NCBI GenBank assembly: GCA_951213105.1
Contig: OX578146.1
Location: forward strand, 53,169,975-53,233,974
DNA: 64,000 bases
Origin: Amaurobius ferox
Lineage: Eukaryota > Arthropoda > Arachnida > Araneae > Amaurobiidae
Direction: 5' to 3'
Both the position numbers and the translations under genes were made by a program. The first letter of the stretch is position 1, and each line of letters starts with the position of its first letter. The notes beneath the pieces are model-generated. The model was not told the DNA's origin and searched no databases. It saw only the letters and a list, made by a program, of their open reading frames with translations. Below, piece by piece: positions 35,905-46,570 of the stretch.

Positions 35905-36443
35905 AATCAAGAACATGGAAGCAGTAAAATGAAAACCACGTTGTCAGCAGAAAAACAATGTCCCCCATTCTCCAATTTACGACCACTAATTTCCAGCCAC
36001 GTGGTGGACTTCAGGGTTGCCAGAGAGTACGAAAGAAAACTCACAAACTACGCAGAAGAGCCCCTCATCCTCTAAAAATAGTCCCCACTCCCTCACAACG
36101 GGCGCCAGAGACTGTCGGCGACTTTGTGAGGGCACATTCAGAAGCGTCCGTGTGTCCAGGAAGGCTAACTCATGCTTGGGTTGGGTCCCACCCCACTCCA
36201 AAGTTTTCACCGAATTATTCCGAACCAAAATATTCGGTGCCGAATAATTCTATCAACGTACTAAGACGTGAGTTGGCGAATTTATATCATCTGGCATACG
36301 TACCATAAGCAAAAAATATTTTTCAGTCCAAACATAGTATTCTGGGTTTTTTTGAATTTTTCAAAAATAATTTTTTTTTCCCTCCTTAAATCCTCGCGGC
36401 ACCCTTGAATAATCTCCCCCGGTTGAGAACCACTGCTCTAGAC

Positions 36444-36769
36444 CCTTTAACAAATTAAGTTTAATACCTCAAACTTTTTATCTCAAGTTTTCAATTTCTG
36501 GTCATACCATGGAAGTAACGGGAATAACTTTCTTTAACTTTATGGGTCATACAATCCAGCTCCAACCAATCTATCTATAAACGAAGTGTGCATTAATTTC
36601 ATTGTTTAAAACGTGAATTTGAAGATAAAGGAGTCTCACTCTCCGGTTTAAATATTCACATTTCGAATTTTTAAATTGGGATGATCTACCTGACCACATC
36701 TCCTATTCAGCTGGATCACGAAGGTGGTCTCATCTCTAACTCCATGAGCTAAATACGGTTTTCCATTTT
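36444..36769. other. Semaphorin intron, no feature seen
   Basis: Unremarkable sequence between hAT element 2 and the next repeat. Confidence 0.4.
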
Positions 36770-37517
36770 ACTTTCCCTGCAATACATGGTAATTAATGTA
36801 TAGGGAAAGTATTGGAATCATGTCGAAAACTGCAACTCGAGTTTTCGACGGATCTACACGTTTCGAGACCTCTAGAATACGAAAAAACTATTTTTAGCGT
36901 GACGTCTGTGCGTGTATCTGTCTGTGCAATGTATGTATCCATTCTAACTCAAAAACTAAAGGACCGAATTTCATAAAATTTGGTATGTAAGTTACTTGGA
37001 TGTGACCCTGGTGCTGATTCGTTTTTGGTACGATTCATAAAAACAGAACCCCCCCTTTTTTAAGAAATGGCCCGTAAAATATCCGCTCTAGCTAAAATAC
37101 TAATTGACCAAATTTCACAATATTTGGTAGATAAGTTACGTGTGAGACACTCTGGTGCTGATTAGATTTTGGTACGATTCGGAAAAGAACAGCCTGACTT
37201 TTTTTTACGAAATGGCAGCAAAAATCGCCAAAATCTTTAAAAACTATGTATGCTGAAATGTATCCATTAAATTCTTGTTTTATACGCAATTTTTGACGAG
37301 GAAAGGAATATAACACACTCTATTATACTTTAGGACTAACCCGTTCTCAAGATATTTGAAATTTCTTGCATGTTTGTTACGCCGCTATCGGAAAAATTGA
37401 ATTAAAAAAGCAAATTTAGTGTTATTTAGTGCAATTAATCTAATGAATTAAAGAAACAAAGAAAATATGAATTTAAGTTTGCAGGGAAAGCCATGTGCTG
37501 CCCACATCAGATTTTTA
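36770..37517 (+). mobile_element. Helentron-like subfamily 2, complete copy (748 bp)
   Basis: The 5' end ACTTTCCCTGCAATACATGG is followed by a short inverted copy ATGTATAGGGAAAGT. Next come CATGTCGAAAACTGCAACTC and GAGTTTTCGACGG, a GT-rich part, and two tandem units built on accgaatttcataaaatttgg and gaccaaatttcacaatattt. The 3' end reads TTGCAGGGAAAGCCATGTGC then TGCCCACATCAGATTTT. The 3' TGCAGGGAAAG is the inverted complement of the 5' CTTTCCCTGCA. Confidence 0.8.
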
Positions 37518-37959
37518 TTTTTTCAGGCCTTAAAATCCCATAGGAGATTCTAAACACATAAATAGCAAAAGCGGCCAACTTTGATAGGCTAGTTCTCTAG
37601 ATCCAAGGGTAATTTGAAAAACGGATTTCAGATTTGGATTCAGCATGAATCAAATTAGTATACAACAGTTTTTCTCAGTTTTTTCATCCCCCCTCCCTCC
37701 CCCCAGCAGCCCTCGGGGTTGCGTTTGGTGTTCTGACATAGATTTTTAGAGAGAGGTGATCATAAAATTTTAGTAAAAATTCAACATTAAATTTTGTCCC
37801 TCATATTTAAAAATAAAATGCAATTCAACCTATACAGTGTATGTTGGGAGAGTGATAAATCGAGAAATGCTTAAAGAAACGATTAACTACCACTATAATT
37901 ATTGAAGAGCTTTAGAAACTACAAAGACTGAACCAAGCTTTCGACTGCCGACACGATAA

Positions 37960-38260
37960 AGCCAGCGTCAGCGTCGTTCAATTACAAAACATCGCTATTA
38001 AATTGCAGAAGTGCAATCTCCTCATATTAACTTCCTAGAAAAAGTATCAAACAAAACCATTTAATGAAAAAGCATCGCACATACCAGCAAGGAACGCGGG
38101 AAAAGCTTTTTGAGCAGATAGGGATTACTCGATAGCTCTCCAAACACAAATCAGTAATGAATTTTAGATCCAGGGGAAAAACAAAAAGCGACATTTCGCT
38201 GTTCTATAGACATTTCTCCCCCAAATGTCTACAGTTTTTTTTTTTCCCCCAGAAAAAAGC
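37960..38260 (+). repeat. Dispersed repeat, partner of 31340-31668
   Basis: Alignable with 31340-31668 in the same orientation (see that entry). A poly-T/C run (tttttttttcccccag) interrupts the end. Short open frames crossing it are not protein-like. Confidence 0.5.
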
Positions 38261-38544
38261 CATGAATTTCTGGTGTAAAAGGATGGGGAACAACACAGAT
38301 GCAAAAGCTTTTGAAAGAAAATTGCAGCTCCGAATATATTTAAAGAAATTCAAATACGTTATAAAAAATTTTATATGTAATCCACCGGAGTGTAGATTTT
38401 AAATGTTTTTAACTTTTTGCACATATTTAAGATAAGCGACGTTATGCTATTAAATAAATAAAAAATAGAATTCCCTATTTTACGTCCTGTATTCTGCAGC
38501 AATCCCTGGTCTTATCACAAATATTACATTTACAAACCTTTTCC

Positions 38545-38950
38545 ATTCACGTAATGATTATTGGCGACGTCCCGAATATTCGAGAAGCATCTCCAAATAA
38601 CGATTATTCTACGTCACAGGAGAGATTTCCAGAAGTTTCCATGGCGAGTCTAGAAAAAAGGAATCATCACTCCGTGGGAGTTCAGTTGACAAGATACGAG
38701 CTACAGTGAACTCCGACTTTTGTCAATGTTTTGAGAATAGTAGCAGCTGTTTGGTGAAAGTGTTTTCGTCAGTATTTTGAGAATAATATCGCTTATTTTG
38801 TGAAATTAGTAAAGGATTTAAGTGCTGTTTGATTGTATATTGTTCCTGTTTACTCTGTGCTTGTGAATAAACGTGTTTAGTTATCTAGAAATCCGGACTC
38901 ATTCTTGTAACCCGGGTGTACATCCCCGATTCCAGAGAATACGCGCGTAA
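38545..38950 (+). mobile_element. Possible solo LTR
   Basis: The stretch is less AT-rich than its surroundings. It carries tgtgaataaacgtgttt (an AATAAA signal) about 70 bp before an end reading gagaatacgcgcgtaaca, in the style of Gypsy/Bel LTR 3' ends. I found neither a second copy, a primer-binding site, nor a clear TSD, so the boundaries and the call are tentative. Confidence 0.33.
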
Positions 38951-39045
38951 CAATATAATGTATTAAAACAATATCCACTTATATGAAAATCTTGATCTGA
39001 TCATGCAACAGCGTTAATTACATTGTCAATCGGTTTGTAAATTAA

Positions 39046-39370
39046 CCTTTTGCATATGGGTGGGACAGCGTCCATCCGAAACGAAGAACCTCTCAAAAAG
39101 ACAGGTATTTGACATACCCTATCACAAACAGTTCGATCCCCCTTTGCAGACATTGGCGTCCATGGACGCCAATGCCTGTATATTATAATTTTTTGATTAA
39201 TACTTAACCTTTTGCTTACGGATGGGACAGCGTCCATCCGAAACGAAGAACCTCTCAAAAAGACAGGTATTTGACATACCCTATCCCAAACAGTTCGATC
39301 CCCCTTTGCTGGCATTGGCGTCCATTTTTTCAGAGGTTCTTCGTTTGGTATCCCACCCATAAGCAAAAGG
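39046..39370. mobile_element. Composite TTAA MITE (piggyBac-like) with internal duplication
   Basis: The left end TTAA|CCTTTTGCATATGGGTGG and the right end CCACCCATAAGCAAAAGG|TTAA are inverted repeats with TTAA duplications (39042-39045, 39371-39374). Inside, a second left end (ttaaccttttgcttacgg, 39205) and a ~110-bp direct repeat (gacagcgtccatccgaaacg to gttcgatccccctttgc) occur twice. The inverted gaggttcttcgttt lies at the right. This suggests one MITE inserted beside or recombined with another. Confidence 0.75.
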
Positions 39371-39523
39371 TTAAGTATTAATAAAAAATAATTATAATAT
39401 AATGCATATTGAGTTACGTAGTAGTTATTTGTATTACTATTTCGTAACTGATAAACATTCTTTGGGATGTCAATCCTCAGCAGCGAAATGTCACAATTTA
39501 CCCCACGAATTTTCACTCTCTCT

Positions 39524-39540
39524 CCCCCCCCCCCCCCCCC
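39524..39540. repeat. Poly-C tract (17 C)
   Basis: Homopolymer preceded by a short CT run. Confidence 0.95.
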
Positions 39541-40344
39541 TCGATAAAATGACTGCCCTACTTATGTGAAGTCTCACATCATGAAGGGTAGACACTCTAC
39601 AACTTCATGTCTCACACGCAAGGAAAGTTTTAAGTTTCTCCCTTCACAAGTTTGGGCTGTATAATTCGTCCCTTACTCAATCAGTCTCATTCTGATATAG
39701 ATCATAGATTCAACAGTCAATGTGTATTTTTATTCACCTTTCTGATTTTTTTTTTTTTTTTATTAATATGGTAGCAGTCAATGGCGGATATCAAAAAGGT
39801 CAAGGATCGAATGGGACGTGTTTTATACCGCTGAATTTAGTTTTCCAATATAAAACCCATGGAGAATTAATGTACAATTCTTCAATATATTGGTGATTAT
39901 GATCCCCCTCCCAACTTCCACAGCCTACGCCACTGCCGCGCACAGAGACCTCTATTGGGGAAAATGAGAAGCTTTGGTGGGTTGAGTGCGAAGGAAGCGA
40001 GATATGGGTGTTTTTTTTTTTTTTAAACATTCTGGAGAATTCTGACACCTAATATCTTCCAGTGTGTGTGCCACCCCAGTGTCGGAACTTTAAATCCTTA
40101 GCTGCCAAGGAGATTCTGGCCTTGCCCCCCTACCACTTATAATTCCATAAATATTTATTCCACAATTTTCTCTTCAGCCTCTCTTCAGACTCCCCCCCCC
40201 CACACACACACACACACACAAACCTCTCCCCTCGTATAGCAGTGTTTCGCAATTCAGTATAGTCTCGTCACTAGAGTTTTCTTATAATGTTTTAAATTTC
40301 TACTGGGGATACGGGATTCTATAGTGGATTGAATGAGTCACGAT
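39541..40344. other. Semaphorin intron, no gene seen
   Basis: Contains a poly-T run (39748-39762) and a C8/(CA)n run at 40194-40220. The open frame on the minus strand at 39800-40048 is not protein-like. Confidence 0.4.
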
Positions 40345-40655
40345 TTCACGAAAAATGTGCAATATCTCGAGAACGGTTCATATTAGCGTTCTAAAATTTA
40401 TGTTAATCGTTTTCTAATGAAAAATTACATAAGAAATGTCTATTTACGTAACTTTATTAGCGGATTTGATTTTTTGCCGATTTTTTCAAAATTTCACTCG
40501 AAAATTTAGGGGGGTTCTGAACATTCGATTACGTTTAAAAACAATAGGCTTCCAGTGTTTACGGATTGTGATTTTTGTACCAAATTTCGTTCGAATCGAT
40601 CCATTCGTTCGTCAGTTATCGTCTCCACAGACTCACTGACACACACACACACACA

Positions 40656-40709
<54 letters not shown>

Positions 40710-40834
40710 TCACTTCAAAAATGTTTGATTCGTGATCAGAGATGCTTGAAACGTGCTCTCCCGTCGAAAACTCGAATTCGAATTTTCGACCCCGTCACAA
40801 TACTTTCCTTATACATTATGTATATAAGGAAAGT
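40345..40834 (-). mobile_element. Helentron-like subfamily 1, 5' part only
   Basis: The minus-strand copy starts ACTTTCCTTATATACATAAT at 40834, then cggggtcgaaaattcgaattc and a long (TG)n run. Next come cgataactgacgaacgaatg, tttggtacaaaaatcacaat and ctcgagatattgcaca. It breaks off before the 3' half. Confidence 0.85.
40637..40705. repeat. (CA)n microsatellite
   Basis: Expanded form of the GT-rich segment found in every copy of the Helentron-like family (TG-rich on the element's own strand). Confidence 0.95.
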
Positions 40835-41011
40835 AAATTATAAACATTATCTGGAGAAAGAAGGGGTACTACATATACCCCAGCATGGCTCTTAAAGTTA
40901 TCTTTATCCCTAAATTTATCAGTTCGAATACGATTAAACAAAGTGGTTACTGTCGAGTGGTTTAAAATTAAATTCGGTGCATTTTAACGTGATCATCATT
41001 CATTTATTATT

Positions 41012-41813
41012 TAAATGATGTCTGTGTGTGTGTCAGTGAGTCTGTTGAGACGATATCTCACGAACGAATGGAGCGATTCGAATGAAATTTGGTACAAAAA
41101 TCACAATCCATGAATACTGGAAGCCTACTGTTTTTAAATGCAATCGAATGTTCAGAACCCCCCCCCCCTAAATTTTCGAATGAAATTTTGAAAAAATCAT
41201 CAAAAAATCAAAACCTCTACTAAAGTTACGCAAATAGACATTTCTTATGTAATTTTTCATTAGAAAACGATTAACATAAATTTTAGAACGCTAGCATGAA
41301 CCGTTCTCGAGATATTGCATATTTTTCAAAAAAATTATCAAAAAATTATATAAAATACAAAAAAAAATTTCCTATTGAGAAACATGTTCATTTTTCATAA
41401 TGTAATATCATGCGATAAATTTGGTGACATCATTCTCGTGGATCTAGCTCGTTCCATTCATGAAAACAGATACTTTGAGTTATACTTTTGTATTTGAACG
41501 CAAATAGTCATTTATCTGCTATAAGAATAAATTATTTCTCCGTCCATGACGCTTGGCGAGATTTTGGCGACAAATTTGGTGGAATGTCGCCAATTTGGCG
41601 ACTTTTTAAATGTTACCAAATTAACGAAAATGTCGCCAAATGGATAAAAAAAGACGCTAAATCAATGAAAATGACGACTCATTGACGAAAATTCAATATC
41701 TTGGAAAAAAATATAAGTATCTACTATAAGAATAACCTATTTTGCTTTTACTGTAAAAGTTGTAAATACATTGCATTATATATGGAAAGTCATGTGCTGC
41801 CCACATCAGATTG
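41012..41813 (+). mobile_element. Helentron-like subfamily 1, 5'-truncated
   Basis: Begins in the GT-rich part (gatgtctgtgtgtgtgtcag) and runs to tatatggaaagtcatgtgct then gcccacatcagatt. It contains the TTGGCGA-rich block at 41551-41645. Confidence 0.85.
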
Positions 41814-43341
41814 TTTGATATTTTATTGAATTAATTGACCTTGATGAATACTACAACTTTGTAATATTTTGTGGCATTATCCGTGCAAGAATAGTTAATG
41901 CATCCATTTCTTTTCATAAGTGAATTTAAAATTCACGTAGAAGTCTTTCTGAAAATGTATTAAAATATCAATAGGAATAAAACACTTTCCATTAAAAAGT
42001 ATTAAGTATTTTTATTTAACTTATCAATATATTTATTCTAAAGAATAATTTAATTTCTCCTAAGTTAGTCTATTTTTTTTTTCAATTACCCCAGTCATAA
42101 TTACGGTGGATGCTTTGAATATCTGCATCTTTTGAATATCTTTGTAGACAGCATTATTAGTCTCATAAAGTGCTCCGGATTCCCTACCCCCTTTTCCCCG
42201 TCGAAGAATAAGTAATTAGATATATGCGTATTTAAACGCATATTGTGTAGGGAGGAAAAATATTATAAGGCGAAAAATTTAATTTTTATCTTAAAATGTA
42301 TGCTGCTGTTGAAAAAAATTATCTTGGAGATAAAGGGGGGAAAGAAAAAAGAATAAATTGTCCTTCGCTGTTAGATCGTCTGCTCTTATAGAATTTCGAA
42401 AACAATGGACGTACAGATGGTATAATTTTAATTTCATTATTCAAACCAATTCACTTCAATAAATAATGAATGTAAAAACAACTACGAATAGGAAAAAAAA
42501 AACGAAAAAGGAGGGGAAATAATTAAACCGGGCTTTCTTTCCAGTGATAGGGGGGGGGGGGGGGCGAGGGGAAAGTCTTGCTTAAGCAATAAAAAAATAA
42601 ATGACTGACAAATAAAAATGGAATAAATGAAGACAAAAGAAGAGAGTATCAGTAAAGCCAAAGCATAATAAGCGTATTCTCGATGTAATATTAGTAACCT
42701 TATTAATTACCATGACATGAAAAATGATAAAATTTTTCAGAAGGTTGTGTAGTAAGTTGTGTTGAAAGTCCACATACGTGTTATTTAATCCTATATAATT
42801 CATCTTGTTTTATTCTAGTTTTATTAAAAATAAAATTCTATTTTTTAAATTTTATATTGAAGTCGGTGATTAAGTGCTCACTTGTGATTTTGTAAGTAGT
42901 AATTTATAACAGAATTAGGGCATTGTATTAGTATTTAATATCGAGTGACAATTAAACAGTCGGTTATTTTTAATTTTTTAAACCGGTATACCACTATATC
43001 AGAATTTTCAAATCTCAGTTCGTAAAGAGGGGGCGGTTACGTAGAGCGTGTGCGCCCGCGTAGCGAACGAAGGCGTGTTTTAGGGCTTATTATTTAGGGC
43101 GTATTACGCAAGCGACCGAATAGATAGATTTGCAATTTAGTACATGGGTCAATCGTCCGATAAACCCACAGATAAAAAAAAAAAAAAAATCACATTTTTC
43201 AAACATATTAAACTGCAGAGTTGCTCCACATCAAAAGCCAAAAAGGTTCGAAATGTGAAGTGATAGAAATGCGTACTTGACAATGAGATAAGGAACTGAA
43301 ATTTGATGCAAAAGCTTACAATGTTCGATATCGAATATATA
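41814..43341. other. Semaphorin intron, AT-rich
   Basis: Mostly AT-rich. A poly-G run of 15 lies at 42550-42564. 43025-43110 is less AT-rich (gtgtgcgcccgcgtagcgaa) and resembles a repeat rather than a gene. No exon recognised. Confidence 0.4.
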
Positions 43342-44303
43342 CAGGGTGATTAAAAAAAGATGGGCCAAACTTCACGAGGTGGTAGTATACACTAAACCAA
43401 GCATTTTTCGTCATAGTTACCGGGTTGGAAATGAAACGTTAAGGCGCCAGTGAGCGCTCAATGGTGAAACCGATGAGGTGAGGCGAAAACATAAGAATGA
43501 CTAGCTATTAAATGTCAATAACAGTTATAAAATGGCATTTAATAAACAATAATTACATAATACATTTAATAAACAATAATTACATAATACATTTAATAAA
43601 CAATAATTACATAATACATTTAATAATTACAATAATTACTGCATCGGTGAAACAGATGAGGTGAGGCGAAAACACAAGAATGACTAACTATTAAATGTCA
43701 TTAAAAGTTAATAAAATGACATTTAATAAACAATAATTACAGTAATGTCTCAAAAGAGCGACCGCCAACCTGAATGCACGTCTCACGGCGGCGATGGAGG
43801 GATTGGCAAACTCTCTCGAACAGACCAGGCATGTCGCGCACTTCGGCAGCAGCGGCCGAAATTCCGGTGACGAGTTCCTCTTCAGATTCAAGGAGAGTGT
43901 CATAGACGAGACTCTTGAGATATCCCAATAAAAAGAAGATCCATAGATGAAATGCAAATCGGCTTTTTCCCTATTTGTAAATTCCTCCATCGTCTCAAAA
44001 GTTGGAGCTGCGAATAACTGTTGCAAACTGATAAGGCCGTACATTCAGTGTTATGAAAATTTGCATAAGGGTTCTTCTTCTTCCTCAGATGAAATTTACA
44101 TACGTGGTTTTCTTTTTCAACAAGAAAATAACAACCAGAATGACGTTTTTAAGTTTACGGAACGGCCGCTTCCCAACGAGTAAGCGCCCTGTACAATGCC
44201 TTTACATTTCATTTCCGACCCGGTAAACTATGACGAAAAATGCTTGGTTGGGTGTGTACTACTACCTCGTAAAGTTTGGCGCATCTGTTTTTATATCACC
44301 TTG
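43342..44303 (-). mobile_element. Mariner-like element, internally rearranged (962 bp)
   Basis: The inverted ends are about 105 bp long: CAGGGTGATTAAAAAAAGAT at the left, caaacttcacgaggtggtag, gcatttttcgtcatagttac, cgggttggaaatgaaa, and the mirrored set at the right. They are flanked by TA (43340-43341, 44304-44305). Inside are a ~170-bp duplication (gatgaggtgaggcgaaaaca at about 43473 and 43647) and about four copies of a 25-bp repeat (taaacaataattacataata) at 43545-43625. Confidence 0.88.
43725..44044 (-). pseudogene. Mariner-like transposase C-terminal fragment
   Basis: The minus-strand frame at 43737-43928 reads GYLKSLVYDTLLESEEELVT, GISAAAAEVRDMPGLFERVC and QSLHRRRETCIQVGGRSFET. This is the end of mariner-type transposases, after the last catalytic residue. 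A frame change separates it from AAPTFETMEEFTNREKADLH and FIYGSSFYW upstream, on the same strand at 43950-44010. The catalytic N-terminal two-thirds are missing. Confidence 0.78.
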
Positions 44304-44305
44304 TA

Positions 44306-44813
44306 TAGTAGTAGCATATTGGTTAATTTGTATCCTTATCATTACGATCATTCTTTTTACATCTTCTGATTTCAGGATATGTTGAACATTTGATCTATGC
44401 AGTTACCCCAGAATGAAATAATATCCAAATAGATTTCTACACGGATAATCTGGGCCTTCAACACGGATAATCTGGAATTGTTGCTAAATAAACCATCCAT
44501 TAGTTATAATGTTAATTTCCTGGATCAAAATATCTGTACCGACCTATGCAATAAGATACTTATTAATTTATATGATAAGAAAGAAAACTTAAAATTAAAA
44601 AAATTATTAGCATTTATTTATGTAATTTAATTAAATTATTTTGCAATATCATTAATTAGTTATTTTCAATTTATAGACTATCTAATAAAAAATTTCATAA
44701 ATTACATATTAATAACCTTATACAAACCAGCAATCATATTATTACCCATTATATTTGGTGAACGGTTAGTAAATAAGTTTAGGGTAACTAGGCATTGTTA
44801 AATGTATCTTTTT
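44306..44813. other. Semaphorin intron, AT-rich
   Basis: No feature recognised. Confidence 0.4.
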
Positions 44814-45759
44814 ACTTTCCTTATATACATAATGTATAAGGAAAGTACTGTGACGGGGTTGAAAATTCGAATTCGAGTTTTCGACGGGAGAGCACGTTTC
44901 AAGCATCCCTGATCACGAATCAAACATTTTTGAGGTGATGTCTGTGTGTGCGTTTGTGTGAAAGTATGTGTGTGTCAGTGAGTCTGTGGAGACGATAACT
45001 GACGAACGAATGGACCGATGCGAAAGAAATTTGGTACAAAAATCACAATCCGTAAACACTGGAAGCCTATTGTTTCTATACGCAATCGAATGTTCAGAAC
45101 CCCCTAAATTTTCGCGTGAAATTTTGAAAAAATCGCCAAAAAATCCAAACCGCTTATAAAGTTACGCAAATAGACATTTCTTATGTAATTTTTCCTTAGA
45201 AAACGATTGACATAAACTTCAGAACGCTAGCAGGAACCGTTCTCGAGATATTGCACATTTTTCAAACAAATTTATCAAAAAATCCTATAAATTAAAAAAA
45301 AAAAAAAAATTAACTGTTGAGAAACATGTTCACTTTTCATATGCAATATCATGCGATAAATTTGGTGACATCATTCTCGTGGATCTAGCTCATTCCATTC
45401 ATGAGAAAAGATACTTTGAGTAATACTTTTGTATTTGAACGCCAATAGCCATAGCCATTTATCTGCTATAAGAATAACTTATTTCTCCATCCATAACCCT
45501 TGGCGAGATTTTGGCGACGAATTTGGCGGAATTTCGCCAACTTGGCGACTTTTTAAATGTTGCCAAATTAACGAACGTCTCGCCAAATGGATAAAAATGA
45601 CGCTAAATCAATGAAAATGACGACTAATCGTCGAAAATTCAATATCTTGGAAAGAATATAAGTATCTACTATAAGAAAAACCTATTGTTTTTACTGTAAA
45701 AGTAGTAAATTCATTACATTATATAAGGAAAGTCATGTGTTACCCACATCAGATTTTTT
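44814..45759 (+). mobile_element. Helentron-like subfamily 1, complete copy (946 bp)
   Basis: 5' ACTTTCCTTATATACATAAT with immediate inverted copy ATGTATAAGGAAAGT; GGGTTGAAAATTCGAATTCG then AGTTTTCGACGGGAG; GT-rich segment; gatgcgaaagaaatttggta; the TTGGCGA block (45498-45594); 3' end TTATATAAGGAAAGTCATGT and CCCACATCAGATTTTTT. It lies between T-rich flanks. No coding capacity. Helentron-type identity is inferred from the 5' end with its inverted echo near the 3' end, the microsatellite middle, the 3' hairpin (ATGTG...CACAT in other copies) and T-rich insertion sites. Confidence 0.85.
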
Positions 45760-46333
45760 ATATCGGAATTATCACAGTGGAATTAATATTGACTACCTGA
45801 TATTATTGGTTCTTATATATCTAATGTTATTAGTTTTTGCATTACATGCCTATTCTCACTGTTCATTCTGCCAGGAGATGTTGCATTGTATATGTGATTA
45901 GTTAGTCTAAATTCAAAATTTGTCATTTATAATAACACTATTATTATCATTAAATATATCACTACTCTCATTATGATTTAGAAATGCTAAAATTATTGAA
46001 GTTTTTGGTCAAATTAATAATAATTACTTATATGTATCTATATGCATCTAATAGCCATTGTTGTATTTCAAATGTTGTATATCTTGTGTTTTTCCTGCTT
46101 TTACTATAATTGGCAATTCTGTTTATATTTTCTTGAGTGGCAATACTGGTTTTATATTTTATGTTTTACGTTTGGCAACACTGACTCTTTACTTTATGTG
46201 TGAGCTGTACTGAAGTTATTACTTCCATATACGAGTAGTAGACTATATTCTATTTTTAGAAAATCTCTTACATTCGCCCCATTTATTCATGATTTTTTTC
46301 TCCTAGTTATTTGGGGTGTAAAATAAATTTTTT
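45760..46333. other. Semaphorin intron, AT-rich
   Basis: No feature recognised. Confidence 0.4.
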
Positions 46334-46570
46334 ACTTTCCTTATATACATAATGTATAAGGAAAGTACTGTGATGGGGCCTAAAATTCGAATTCGAGTTT
46401 TCGACGGGAGAGCACGTTTCAAGCATCCCTGATCACGAATCGAACATTTTTGAAGTAATGTCTATGTGTGTGTGTGTGTGTGTCAGTGAGTCTGTGGAGA
46501 CAATAACTGACGAACGATTGGACCAATTCGAACGACATTTGGCACAAAAATTACACAATCCATAAACACT

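Larger units (their letters stand above)
33540..36435 (-). mobile_element. hAT element 2, full length (2.9 kb), ZBED5-like
   Basis: The ends CAGTGGTTCTCAACCTTTTT and CCCCCGGTTGAGAACCACTG form inverted repeats. Both subterminal regions include gcggcaccctt. The 8-bp duplication CTCTAGAC is at 33532-33539 and 36436-36443. These ends and the nTCTAGAn target are those of the hAT group that includes Charlie and SPIN elements. A broken transposase gene fills the minus strand. Confidence 0.94.

Noticed and set aside
39001..39516. 171-codon open frame on the minus strand, the longest continuous ATG-started one in the window
   Set aside because: It runs through the double-headed MITE, and its repeated peptide simply reflects the duplicated MITE unit; nothing in it resembles a transposase.
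40575..40895. Open frame with a long Thr-His run
   Set aside because: It translates the (CA)n microsatellite of a Helentron-like copy.
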